Of a stretch of DNA of 64,000 nt, positions 1 through 9,478 are shown one piece after another (the first letter of the stretch is position 1; each line of letters begins with the position of its first letter). The notes beneath the pieces were generated by a model. That model did no database searches. It worked only from the letters and a program-made list of their open reading frames with translations, and was not told where the DNA came from. A program made the translations under genes and the position numbers. The stretch comes from Branchipolynoe longqiensis (taxonomy: Eukaryota; Annelida; Polychaeta; Phyllodocida; Polynoidae): positions 104,139,856 through 104,203,855 of the forward strand of contig CM059190.1 of NCBI GenBank assembly GCA_030323885.1, in the 5' to 3' direction.

Positions 1-262
1 TGTAGCACCTCATATAGTTTACTAAATAGATTCTATCAATTATTAATAGAACTTTTCTTTTTCTATGGGAATTTGTTTCCCTTGACCACAAATATATGAT
101 TGTGAGCTTTCTAATTTAATGACTGTCTATTAGCCCTTAATTGATTGTCTGCTTTTATATGTAAAAGCGATGGTTTGAACAAAAAACAAACATTTCTCGC
201 CGTTACATGGCCTATGCTGCCGACATGGTGTAAAGCAACCACCAATCAATCAATCAATCAAC
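1..262 (+). mobile_element. 3' end of a second copy of the I/Nimb-like LINE
   Basis: Closely matches, on the opposite strand, the last ORF2 codons and 3' UTR of the LINE at 51383-56475. The match runs through the last ORF2 stop, a T-rich 3' UTR, the segment with TGTAAAAGCGATGG and the CTGCCGACA block, and ends in CCACCAATCAATCAATCAA. The tyrosine codon near the ORF2 end reads TAG here, so this copy is not coding at that point. The upstream part lies outside the window. The ATCA-type repeat tail marks the retrotransposon 3' end. Confidence 0.85.
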
Positions 263-433
263 TATGTTCAACTACGTTCAACTACATTCAACTACGTTCA
301 ACTACGTTCAACTACATTCAACTACATTCAACTACTTTCAACTACGTTCAACTACGTTCAACTACGTTCAACTACGTTCAACTACGTTCAACTACGTTCA
401 ACTACGTTCAACTACGTTCAACTACGTTCAACA
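263..433. repeat. 10-bp minisatellite, word TTCAACTACG
   Basis: About 17 head-to-tail copies of a decamer, with occasional G/A, C/T changes, directly after the LINE tail. The open reading frame across it is a by-product of the repeat. The same decamer recurs at 62685-62770 beside a transposon end. Confidence 0.95.
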
Positions 434-439
434 AGGTAT

Positions 440-880
440 TTAGATTCAATTAGATTATTCTGCTTTAACCAGAATATTCATATCCAATCATATGAATCCT
501 ATTCAATCAGCTGATTGACATTCAGTCTGATTAACCATATTCAATGATATGATCGATATTCAACGAATGCTTTAATTTTCAATCACATAGTGGCAAATAA
601 ATCAGTTTATTTATAATATTCAATCAGGTGTTTGGTAATTAATCATGTTTCATATTCAATCAGTTATTTCCATGCTTAAGCAGATAAGTAAAATTCAATC
701 ACATGATTGAGTTTTAATCAAATAATCCATATTCAATCCCATGATTCATATTCAATCAGGTGATTCGTATTCAGACAGATAATCCATATTCATTTAAGGA
801 AATCATACCCCATCAGATATTCCAAACTCCATCAGATGGTCAGTCAGGTGATTGATATTCAATGAGATGTTTTCGATTCA
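440..880. repeat. Degenerate array of the word TATTCAATCA(n)TGATT
   Basis: The words TTCAATCA and TGATT recur about every 20-30 bases without a fixed period. The array is AT-rich and non-coding. No terminal inverted repeats were seen. It resembles the word-themed interiors of the hairpin-core elements elsewhere in the window, but nothing bounds it. Confidence 0.7.
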
Positions 881-884
881 AATT

Positions 885-942
885 GAGCTGTGTGTCTTGG
901 TTTTGAAAATTTAATAGTTCCATCGGACTATGCAGTTTTAAG
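885..942 (+). mobile_element. Right-end fragment of the TTAA-flanked MITE
   Basis: Contains TTGGTTTTGAAAATTTAAT and then CATCGGACTATGCAG next to TTTTAA, the right terminus of the complete 346-bp copy at 50820-51165. The left part is missing. Confidence 0.75.
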
Positions 943-945
943 GGG

Positions 946-1180
946 ATGATCTATTATTAATGGCGTCTCTGAGAACGCGGAGACATCTGCGGGGAACGCC
1001 GGTCGGGGTCCGTCATGGCCACCCACGGGCTCACACCCGCAGCGGTGGCGCCACCTGGTGTTTCAGACAGGAAGCTCTGTAGGCGTCTCGACTACGGTGG
1101 TCCGAAGACGCGACTGACGCTTACAGGGTAGGGTATATATGGCTCAAGAGGCTGAAGTCAGTTTGTTTGAGTGCTGTTGT
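946..1180. other. No gene or repeat recognised
   Basis: Moderately GC-rich sequence around 970-1130 with no ORF of note and no match to the other repeats here. It could be host sequence. Confidence 0.5.
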
Positions 1181-1502
1181 TGGTTAGTTGTTGTTTTACA
1201 TCCTAGCAACATCTAAAGGTCATATCAGGACTGGCACCGACTTTTGACAGTGCACACTCATGGTGACTTATACTGCTGCCCCACTGGGAGATCAGACCAC
1301 CATGACCCAATATCCCACTCAGTCACATTATCCTGACACTGAGCTAACCATTCCTTGCCCTATCCTATTCATGTCGATTGCCTGGCTAGGAAGCGACACA
1401 TATCAATCTTAAAGCCATTGGTTTGCCTCGACCGGGAACCAAACTCCCGACCTTCCACACGCGAGGCCTGCGCTCTATTAATTAGGCCACCGTGCCCAGT
1501 TT
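1181..1502 (-). mobile_element. tRNA-derived SINE, family A
   Basis: Read on the minus strand, the tRNA-like head lies near 1430-1500 with a B-box-like GGTTCCCGGTCGAGG. A conserved body follows (GACTGAGTGGGATATTGGG, GGGGCAGCAGTATAAG, GTGCACTGTCA), then the tail GATATGACCTTTAGATGTTGCTAGGA. The copy looks full length. Many family A copies occur in the window, in both orientations. Confidence 0.85.
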
Positions 1503-1770
1503 GACTGTTGTTGTTGGTGGTGGTGGTTGTTGTTGTTTTCGTCCTAGCAACATATAAGGTCATATCAGGACGGGGTTTGATTGTTTGTTGGGGTTCTACG
1601 TCCTAGCAACATCTATGGTCATATCAGGACGAGGTTTGATTGTTTGTTGGGGTTCTACGTCCCAGCAACATATATGGTCATATCAGGACGAGTACCGATT
1701 TGCGACAGTGCGCACTCATGGCGACTTTATAGTGCTGCCCTACTGGGAGACTAGGCCGTGATAGATAATC
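1503..1770 (-). mobile_element. Nested or serially repeated SINE family A tails
   Basis: Three copies of the CCTAGCAACAT...GGTCATATCAGGACG tail occur at about 57-60 base intervals (near 1540, 1604, 1662). Only the last continues into a SINE body, to about 1770. This could be stepwise tail duplication or repeated insertion of 5'-truncated copies. Confidence 0.75.
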
Positions 1771-1849
1771 ATTTGACACATATATTTATCACCTTAGATT
1801 GCACATTCGTGTGGTTATAATGCTCCCCGACACTTTTCGAATTGGTTGT

Positions 1850-2234
1850 GTAGTGGTCTACACTGACCTCTCAGGCAAGGAGCCGCATAGTCAGGTAGGC
1901 ATGGGTAGTGTGCTGACATCGGGGAGCCTAGGTGGTGTAATGGTTAGCACACTGGCCCGGAATGCAAAGAGGTGTGGGTTCGATACCCGCTCTAGGCGCA
2001 GTATTTCCCATTTTCAACACCCCCATGAGACTGGTTGCCATGACCATGATCCTGTACAAGCTTTGTGCCATATAGTTGTTGAACCTACCCTGTTTATGTA
2101 TACATGTAAGTGCATTGCCTGTATGTATGTACTTGTATGCATTAACACACTTACAATTTCAGGTTGATGAGTGTAGCGGTCTGCACTGACCTCTCAGGCA
2201 AGGACCTGCAGAGACAAGTAGGTGTGGGTAGTGT
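1850..2234 (+). repeat. tRNA-headed ~321-bp repeat, 1.2 tandem units
   Basis: Starts with GTAGTGGTCTACACTGACC. The tRNA-like segment at 1926-1997 can pair GCCTAGG with TCTAGGC. It carries an A box (TGGTGTAATGGTTAGCA) and a B box (GGTTCGATACC). A second unit starts at 2173, 323 bases later, and breaks off into SINE family A sequence. See the 22630 array for the consensus. Confidence 0.85.
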
Positions 2235-2372
2235 GCAGCACCATGCACCATGACCTGATATCCCTCAGTCACATTATCCTGACAGGTAGCCAACCAGTCC
2301 TTGCCCTATGCTAAAATTGCTTAGCGCCTGGCTAGGAAGCGACAACTATCAATTTTGTAAATCGGCTGAAAT
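2235..2372 (-). mobile_element. SINE family A body fragment
   Basis: Shows CAGCACCATG, GATATCCCTCAGTCACATTA and CTGGCTAGGAAGCGACAA. Both ends are missing, and it is fused directly to the 321-bp repeat. Confidence 0.8.
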
Positions 2373-2910
2373 GTCAAACAAAGTGACTGCACCATGCGTG
2401 AGCTGCCAACTGAGCTGTCCCAAGTACTCTTTTTGTTGTTGCATTCGTTGAGAAGCAAGGGAAATTCCAATCACAATCACAGAGAATTGCCCTTCCTCAG
2501 TCCACCGCTTCTCACCATATCCTAATAATGCTTACAGATGAAGTTACAGATCCTCTTCTGGCTGATCTAGGCCCAATTGCGTCTCTAAAGCCAGCTTGTT
2601 ATGGTCAAAACGAACTAATTTTGCACACATATAGAGGTCGATGGAGCCCTCATGTCATATAATCTCTACCCAGCCTTCTCTCAAAAGCTTCTATCGTTGG
2701 TGCTTCAACCACTTGGTCTGGGAGACTGTTCCATGGATCTGGCACTCAAATGAATGTTTCTCACCTCAAGTCTGGGCCTCTCCTTGAAGATCTTATACCG
2801 CTGGCCTCTGGTGTTACTGTTTAGTCTGATGTTGATCAAAGGCATTGTAGCATCATAGTCATAGACTCCAGTAATTATGCAGAGCACCACGATGCACCAG
2901 GATGTAATAA
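2373..2910. other. No gene recognised
   Basis: Mixed-composition sequence. A short minus-strand reading at 2705-2890 (61 residues, NTRGQRYKIFKERPRLEVR) resembles the tail of a retrotransposon protein, but it is too short to assign. Confidence 0.4.
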
Positions 2911-3309
2911 CAGTATAACCCCGTTAAACCGAACTCGGTTAAACCAAATGATCGGTTAATCCAAACTTTTTTCGGTGGCCTGGGAAAATACTACCATTTA
3001 TCATATACAAAAGTTTTTTAAACTAAAGTCAGATAATGGTAGTATTTTGCTGGGCCGCCCGCAAAAGTTTGTAATAACCGATCGTTTTGTTTAACCGAGC
3101 TTAGTTTAATGGGGTTATACTGTATATACATAACAAACAATAATCAAAGTGTCCACATACATTGTATATTACATTCATAATGCAGACACGTTTTTGCCAA
3201 AGCCAAATCAAAGTCGAAGCCAAAACTTGGTTAAACCAATGATCGGTTAATCTAAACAAATTGTTAGGGTCCCTTAAAGTTTGACTTAGCAGGGTTATAC
3301 TTTATACAG
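2911..3309 (-). mobile_element. Pogo/Tigger-like composite MITE (copy A)
   Basis: 2911-3122 is a near palindrome bounded by CAGTATAACCCCGTTAAACC and its inverse, GGGGTTATACTG. 3123-3309 continues with a second unit containing GGTTAAACCAATGATCGG. The whole stretch is the reverse complement of the pogo-like sequence around 50764-51383 and 56560-56653. No transposase is present. The CAGT...ACTG termini and a TA at the right flank fit Tc1/mariner (pogo) mobilisation, which is inference. Confidence 0.8.
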
Positions 3310-3329
3310 TATCTATTATGTAGTGACAA

Positions 3330-3452
3330 GTATACATTTTGAAGTCATTGCTTTGGTTTAACTCGGCTGGGATGCAAACTCAGGTTGTGAACCGCACAAA
3401 CTGCCACGTGGGTCGCGCACGCTCAACTCATCCGTCCACCTTGTCTGGTTGC
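3330..3452 (-). mobile_element. SINE family A head fragment
   Basis: GACAAGTATACATTTTGAAG, then CTCGGCTGGGATGCAAACTC and CTCAACTCATCCGTCCACC, i.e. the tRNA-like head of family A on the minus strand. Body and tail are absent. Confidence 0.75.
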
Positions 3453-3595
3453 CAGCCAATTCCCTAATTCAATTGCGCAACGGCCGATATAAAACTGGAT
3501 ACACATCGTCCCACTGACTGTGTGTAAGACACTGAGCAGGCAGTCGGCGAGTTGGCGGGTAATCGATTAGGGGTCTCCCGTTAGTCTGGTGTGTC

Positions 3596-4328
3596 ACGTG
3601 GGGCAGGGGGAGGGGGAGGGGGAGGAGGAGTGGGATGAAGGATGGTGGGGAGGGGGGGGGGAGAGGGGAGGGGAAAGGATAAAGGGGAGGGAGAGGAGGA
3701 GGGAGGAGAGGGGGAGTGGGAGGGGGAGGGGGAAGGGGAGGGAGAGGGAGGGAGGGGGAGAGGGAGGGGGAGGGGGAGGGGGGAGGGGGGGAGGGGGGAG
3801 GGGAAGAGAAAAGGAGGGGGAGGGGGAGGAGGGGGTGGGTGGTAGGAGGAGGGGGTGGGGAGGGGAGTGAGAGGGGGGGGCAGGGGAGAGGGGGAGGGGA
3901 AGGAGAGGGGAGGGAGAGGGAGAGGGAGTGATGGATGGGATGGAGAGTGGGGAAGGAAAGGGAGAGAGGGGAAGGGAGGGGGAGCGGGTGGGAGGTGAGG
4001 GGGTAGGGGAGGGACAGGGGGAGGGGAGCGGGAAAGAGAGGGGAGGGAGAGGGAGTGGCGGATGGGGAGGGGGAGAGAATGGGAGGGGAAGTATCGAGGG
4101 GAGGGGGAGAGGGTGGGAGGAGGAGGGGGTGAGGAGCGGCACGGGGAGGGAGAGGTGGAGGGAGGGGAAGAGAAAGGGAGGGGGAGGAGAGTGGGTGGGA
4201 GAAGGAGGGGGTGGGGGAGGGGCAGGGGCAGGAGAGAGGGGAGGGGAAGGCGATGGAGAGGGGGAGGGAAAGGGAGTGGGGGATGGGGAGGGAGAGTGTG
4301 GGTGCGAGGGGGAGATGGGAGTGGGGAG
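3596..4328. repeat. 730-bp polypurine (G/A) tract
   Basis: Plus strand almost exclusively G and A (GGGGGAGGGG-type words), so the minus strand is polypyrimidine. Apparent long ORFs on both strands are compositional. The tract has strong potential for G-quadruplex and triplex structures. Confidence 0.95.
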
Positions 4329-5504
4329 GGTGTTGTTGTGTTGTTGTGTTGTTGTGTTGTTGTGTTGTTGTGTTGTTGTGTTGTTGTGTTGTTGTGTTGT
4401 TGTGTTGTTGTGTTGTTGTGTTGTTGTTGTGTTGTTGTGTTGTTGTGTTGTTGTGTTGTTGTTGTGTTGTTGTGTTGTTGTGTTGTTGTGTTGTTGTGTT
4501 GTTGTGGTTGTTGTGTGTTGTGGTGTTGTGTTGTTGTGGTGTTGTGTTGTTTTGTTGTTGTGTTGTGTGGTGTTGTGTTGTTGTGTTGTTGTGTTGTTGT
4601 GTTTGTTGTTGTTGTTGTGTTGTTGTGTTGTTGTGTTGTTGTGTTGTTGTGTTGTTGTTTGTTGGTGTTGTTGTGTTGTTGTGTTGTGTTGTTGTGTGGT
4701 TGTGTGGTTGTGTGGTTGTGTGGTTGTGTGTTGTGTGTTGTGTGTTGTGTTGTTGTGTTGTTGTGTTGTTGTGTTGTGGTGTTGTTGTGTTGTTGTGTTG
4801 TTGTGTTGTTGTGTTGTTGTGTTGTTGTGTTGTTGTGTTGTTGTGTTGTGTTGTTGTGTTGTTGTGTTGTTGTGTTGTTGTGTTGTTGTGTTGTTGTGTT
4901 GTTGTGTTGTTTGTGTTGTTGTGTTGTTGTGTTGTTGTGTTGTTGTGTTGTTGTGTTGTTGTGTTGTTGTGTTGTTGTGTTGTTGTGTTGTTGTGTTGTT
5001 GTGTTGTTGTGTTGTTGTGTTGTTGTGTTGTTGTGCTGTTGTGCTGTTGTGCTGTTGTGCTGTTGTGCTGTTGTGCTGTTGTGATGTTGTGCTGTTGTGT
5101 TGTTGTGTTGTTGTGTTGTTGTGTTGTTGTGTTGTTGTGTTGTTGTGGTGTTGTGGTGTTGTGGTGTTGTGTTGTCGTGTTGTCGTGTTGTCGTGTTGTC
5201 GTGTTGTCGTGTTGTCGTGTTGTCGTGTTGTCGTGTTGTCGCGTTGTCGCGTTGTCGCGTTGTCGCGTTGTCGCGTTGTCGCGTTGTCGCGTTGTCGCGT
5301 TGTCGCGTTGTCGCGTTGTCGCGTTGTCGCGTCGTTGCGTCGTTGCGTCGTTGCGTCGTTGCGTCGTTGTGTCGTTGCGTCGTTGCATCGTTGCGTCGTT
5401 GCGTCGTTGCATGTCTTGCATCGTTGCATCGTTGCGTCGTTGCGTCGTTGCGTTGTTGCGTTGTTGCGTTGTTGCGTTGTTGCGTTGTTGCGTTGTGGGT
5501 TGTT
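4329..5504. repeat. 8-mer microsatellite GTTGTTGT and stepwise variants
   Basis: Starts abruptly after the polypurine tract. The variants occur in blocks: TTGTTGTG to about 5166 (with a GTGCTGTT block at 5035-5100), TTGTCGTG to about 5236, TTGTCGCG to about 5330, TCGTTGCG to about 5450, then TTGTTGCG to about 5500. ORFs here encode only V/L/C or N/T/Q strings and are not genes. Confidence 0.95.
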
Positions 5505-7178
5505 GGAGGTTGGGTTGTTGGGTTGTTGGGTTGTTGGGTTGTTTGGGGGTTGGGTTGTTGGGGTTGTTGGGTTGTTGGGTTGTTGGGTGGTATGGGTGTT
5601 AGGGTTGTTGGGTTGTTGGGTGGTTGGGTTGTTGGGTGGTTGGGTTGTTGGGTGGTTGGGTTGTTGGGTGGTTGGGTTGTTGGGTTGTTGGGTGGTTGGG
5701 TTGTTGGGTGGTTGGGTTGTTGGGTGGTTGGGTTGTTGGGTGGTTGGGTTGTTGGGTGGTTGGGTTGTTGGGTGGTTGGGTGGTTTTGTTGTTGGTTGTT
5801 TGGTTTTGTTGGTATTTGGGGCGTTGGGACATTGGGTTGATCGGTGGTTGACGGATGGGTTTTGGAGGTTGGGTGGGGGGTTGCATTGTTGGGTTGTTGG
5901 GTTGTTGGGTTGTTTGGTTGTTGGGTTGTTGGGGGTTGGGTTGTTGGAGGGTGGGTTGCTGGAGGTTGGGTTGCTGGGGGTTGGGTTATTGGGGGTTGGG
6001 TTATTGGGTTGTTGGTTTATTGGTTTATTGGTCTATTGGGTTGTAGGGTTGTAGGGTTGTAGGGTTGTTGGGGTGTTGGGTTGTTGGGTCGTTGGGTCGT
6101 TGGGTCGTTGGGTTGTTGGGTCGTTGGGTCGTTGGGTCGGTGGGTCGTTGGGTCGTTGGGTCGTTGGGTCGTTGGGTCGTTGGGTCGTTGGGTCGTTGTG
6201 TCGTTGTGTCGTTGTGTCGTTGTGTCGTTGTGTCGTTGTGTCGTTGTGTTGTTGTGTTGTTGTGTTGTTGTGTTGTTGTGTTGTTGTGTTGTTGTGTTGT
6301 TGTGTTGTTGTGTTGTTGTGTTGTTGGGTTGTTGGGTTGTTGGGTTGTTGGGTTGTTGGGTTGTTGGGTTGTTGGGTTGTTGGGTTGTTGGAGTGTTGGG
6401 TTGTTGGGTTGTTGGGTTGTTGGGTGTTGGGTTGTGGGTTGTTGGGTTGTTGGGTGGGTTGTAGGGTTGTTGGGTTGTTGGGTTGTAGGGTTGTTTGTTG
6501 TTGGGTTGTTGGGTTGTGGGTTGTTGGGTTGTTGGGGGTTTGGTTGTTGGGGGTTTGGTTGTTGGTTGTTGGGTTGGCAAGTGGTTGGGTTGTTGGGGGA
6601 TGGGTTGTTTGGGGGTTGGGTTGTTGGGTTGTTGGGGGTTGGGTTGTTGGGGGTTGGGTTGTTGGGTTGTTGGGTTGTTGGGTTGTTGGGTTGTTGGGTT
6701 GTTGGGTTGTTGGGTTGTTGGGTTGTTGGGTTGTTGGGTTGTTGTGTTGTTGGGTTGTTGGGCGTTGGGTCATTGGGTTGTTGGGTTGTTGGGTTGTTGG
6801 AGGTTGGTATGTTGGGGGTTGGATTGTTGGGTTGTTGGGTTGTTGGGTTGTTGGGTTGTTGGGTTGTTGGGTTGTTGGGTTGTTGGGTTGTTGGGTTGTT
6901 GGGTTGTTGGGTTGTTGGGTTGTTGGGTTGTTGGGTTGTTGGGTTGTTGGGTTGTTGGGTTGTTGGGTTGTTGGGTTGTTGGGTTGTTGGGCGTTGGGTC
7001 ATTGGGTTGTTTGGTTGTTGGAGGTTGGGTTGTTGGGGGTTGAGTTGTGGGTTGTTGGGTTGTTGGGTTGTTGGGTTGTTGGGTTGTTGGGTTGTTGGGT
7101 TGTTGGGTTGTTGGGTTGTTGGGTTGTTGGGTTGTTGGGTTGTTGGGTTGTTGGGGGTTTGGGGTTTGATGGTTGGTG
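5505..7178. repeat. 8-mer array TTGTTGGG, G-quadruplex-capable
   Basis: Continuation of the same 8-mer. Sub-blocks are GGTTGGGTTGTTGGGT (about 5600-5790), TCGTTGGG (6084-6196), TCGTTGTG (6197-6245), TTGTTGTG (6246-6322), then TTGTTGGG to about 7155. GGG runs spaced by TTGTT satisfy the G3N1-7 quadruplex pattern many times over. No coding content. Confidence 0.95.
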
Positions 7179-7228
7179 GGATGGGTAGTTGGGGTAGGTG
7201 ATCACTTCAGTGCAATACAGTGTTCTTA

Positions 7229-8219
7229 TGGCCCTGTCACACTACGACGCTTCTCGCCGGCGACCCGTCAACGTGTGGTGTTTTTGGGCGATAATTAGTG
7301 AAATATCGAGACGCGCTGGGGGCGCGTTATGCGCGCGTCGGTACACGTCGGTACATTATCTTGGACGTTGATGGTCGGCGCGAAATGCCGGCGCGCGTTG
7401 CCGGTCGCCCAAGGTTTTAAGCGTGTCCAAAAAACCCAGCGATCGACAACGCGCGCAAATATATGGGTAAGGACGTAATGGAGCAGTCACACTACGACGT
7501 GTTGGCCCGGCGTTGGACAACGCATGCCAACGTGTTGTGTTTTTGGTCGAAACGTCGGAACCCGTCGGAACACGCCGGCAACGCGTTAGCAACGCGTTGC
7601 CGGCGCGTCGGTACACTATGATTGACAGGTCGCTTTGATACAACGCGTCGGCGCGCGTCGCCCAGCGCCGAAAGTTTTGTGCTTGCACAAAACTTTCGGC
7701 GCTGGCCGACGTGTTGCGGAACACGTTGGCGGCGCGCCAACAACGCGCCAGCAACACGCTCCCAACACGTCGAGTTTTCTCAAAACACGCCGAAAAGTTT
7801 GACGTTTCTCGACGCGTTGAATATATTTAAGCGCGTTGGCGGCACGCCGGAATACACGTCGTAGTGTGACTGCTCCATTAGGCGCGGGTCGCGCTGTGTT
7901 GGACGCACCGGAATAACGTTATGGGAACGCTAGATAGACGGCACGCGCGCGGGAGGGTCGTTGCTCACGCGTTGCGCAAACTGGGCCGTTTTTCTATTAC
8001 GCCCTAGCAACATTTAAGGTTAAATGATGACGTCGCGTCAAACTTTTTTTTTTTTTTCCCTAGCGCGTCGACACACGTTGGCGGCGCGCGCATAACGCGC
8101 CGCGCTGACGCCGATCTTTTCCCCCAAACCGCCGAAAAGTTTGAAGTTTCTCGACGAGCAAGATAGTCCTTTCAACGCTGACGGGTCGCCGAGAGAAGCG
8201 TCGTAGTGTGACAGGCCCA
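7229..8219 (+). mobile_element. Outer TTA-flanked DNA element O1 (contains another element)
   Basis: Termini TGGCCCTGTCACACTACGAC and its inverse (GTCGTAGTGTGACAGGCCCA) are flanked by TTA at 7226-7228 and 8220-8222, a perfect 3-bp target duplication. Length is 991 bases. Removing the inner element 7479-7877 plus 3 bases leaves 589, matching the 590-base inverted copy at 9609-10198. No transposase. The terminal structure and TWA site suggest PIF/Harbinger-type mobilisation; that superfamily is inference. Confidence 0.85.
7479..7877. mobile_element. Hairpin-core element E1 (399 bp) nested in O1
   Basis: Termini TGGAGCAGTCACACTACGAC and its inverse, flanked by TAA and TTA. The copy at 9609-10198 is an empty site here. 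A near-perfect palindrome lies at 7662-7705 with 21-base arms (half-site CGAAAGTTTTGTGC) and a TT centre. The rest is degenerate repetition of words such as ACGCGTTGGC and AACACGTCGG on both sides. Non-coding. Confidence 0.85.
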
Positions 8220-8229
8220 TTAGTTCCGC

Positions 8230-8528
8230 TGGTCTCTAGTAAGAACTGAAGCTGCGACTCAAGACGCCGCATCGCAGCTTCAGCTTAGACACCGGAAGTT
8301 GCGGTTGGTGCCCCTCCCAGCCCTGTCCTCCATTTTAGACCCTATACTTTTGAACCCATTTTGCACCGACAACCCCCGTCCCTCGTGATGATGAGAACTT
8401 GGGTAAGCTTCTTGCCATACATTCGTTTCTAACGTAGATTCCAGTGAAATTGTCCTAGCAAATATTTTAGATGAGATAAAATACCACTTTGTGTAAGTGT
8501 ATGCACCACCTCCGCCACCTCCTAACAT
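8230..8528 (-). repeat. Dispersed repeat R (hairpin-bearing)
   Basis: Shares CTGAAGCTGCGAC...GTCGCAGCTTCAG-type hairpin sequence, the ACCGGAAGTTG block and the ACAAAGTGGTATTTTAT...AAATATTTGCTAGGA block with 12300-12545 and 12905-13145. Seen here in inverted orientation. Class unknown. Confidence 0.7.
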
Positions 8529-8669
8529 ATAAGCCGTAGCTGTGATCCGGCATGCCCAGTCTCAGTCTCACGCTGCTGAGGGACCTGCGGTACTCGAAAT
8601 AGTTGTATTCTTACCTATCTTTTACTCCTGGAGTCACCATATGACTATCAGTACTGTCTATCCAAAACC

Positions 8670-8865
8670 AGGCTGTCCGCACCACGACCCGATATCCCAC
8701 TCAGTCACAGTATCCTGATACTATGCTAACTAGTCATTGCCCTATTCTATTAATGGCGCGTGCCAGGCAAGGTAGCGACAAGTATACATTTTCTAAGTCA
8801 TTGGATTGACATGGCTGGGATTCGATCTCCCGACCTTCCGCTCAGGAAGCTTACGCTCCACCCAG
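8670..8865 (-). mobile_element. SINE family A, tail missing
   Basis: Body (CACGACCCGATATCCCACTC, GTAGCGACAAGTATACA) and tRNA-like head (GGGATTCGATCTCCCGACC) on the minus strand. Confidence 0.8.
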
Positions 8866-8914
8866 AACCCGACAGTTTACACTCGGCAGGATAGAGCCAG
8901 ATGGGTCATCCTCC

Positions 8915-9250
8915 CAGCATTAAAGTTGTATACTCCGATGTTTTTGAGTTCCTGTAACCTTTTAGATAAATATATTAGGTTGATCCACCTTACTTTAATT
9001 TAAAGTAATTTAAAGTGATTTAAAGTAATTTAAAGTAATTTAAAGTAATTTAAAGTAATTTAAAGTAATTTAAAGTAATTTAAAGTAATTTAAAGTAATT
9101 TAAAGTAAATTATATTTTTAATAATTAATTTCAGAGATACTTGAATTGAAAGCATGCCAAATTTGTTTTGGCATGCATGTCAAAATTCTGACACTATATG
9201 TTCTCACAGTACCAGGTTCTATCAAATTTACTCAGTATTTATTCCTTTCT
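8915..9250 (+). mobile_element. TTAA MITE copy with an internal decamer array
   Basis: Left end ATTAAAGTTGTATACTCCGA and body (AAATATATTAGGTTGAT, GGCATGCATGTCAAAATTCTGACAC) match the element at 50820-51165. Within it, 8995-9112 is a regular array of TTTAAAGTAA, an expansion of the element's own ACTTTAATTTAAAGTAA segment. The right end is lost at the adjoining SINE. Confidence 0.8.
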
Positions 9251-9251
9251 A

Positions 9252-9477
9252 AAGAAAGTTTGTTTTATTTAATGACACCTATAGAGCACATTGATTTTTA
9301 TCATTGGCTATTGGACGTCAAACATATGGTGATTCTGACATATCCCTTTGGAGGAAACCCGCTGCCGCCATATAGGCTACTCTTTCCGATAAGCAGCAAG
9401 GGGTATTTTATATGAACTTTCCCACTGACAGGACATCACATACCACAGCCTTTGATGAACCGGTTGTGGACCAAAGT
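9252..9477 (-). mobile_element. tRNA-derived SINE, family B (3' part)
   Basis: On the minus strand: GTGATGTCCTGTCAGTGGGA, then AGCAAGGGG-complement CCCCTTGCTGCTTATCGGA, GTTTGACGTCCAATAGCC and a final AAACAAAC-type tail. The head is missing. Other copies are at 30362, 42895, 47640, 58333 and 61446. Confidence 0.85.
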
Positions 9478-9478
9478 G

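Noticed and set aside
1799..2167. 122-residue protein, also 100-residue versions at 22681 and 23002
   Set aside because: It is the translation of the tRNA-headed repeat, including its pol III promoter boxes.
5505..7178. Telomeric repeat
   Set aside because: The unit is TTGTTGGG with block variants, not TTAGGG or a known telomere motif, and it is interstitial.
3469..7205. Many long open frames (up to 708 residues) across the polypurine and 8-mer arrays
   Set aside because: They are open on both strands and in several frames, and consist only of V/L/C, G/W or N/T/Q/H strings dictated by the repeat.
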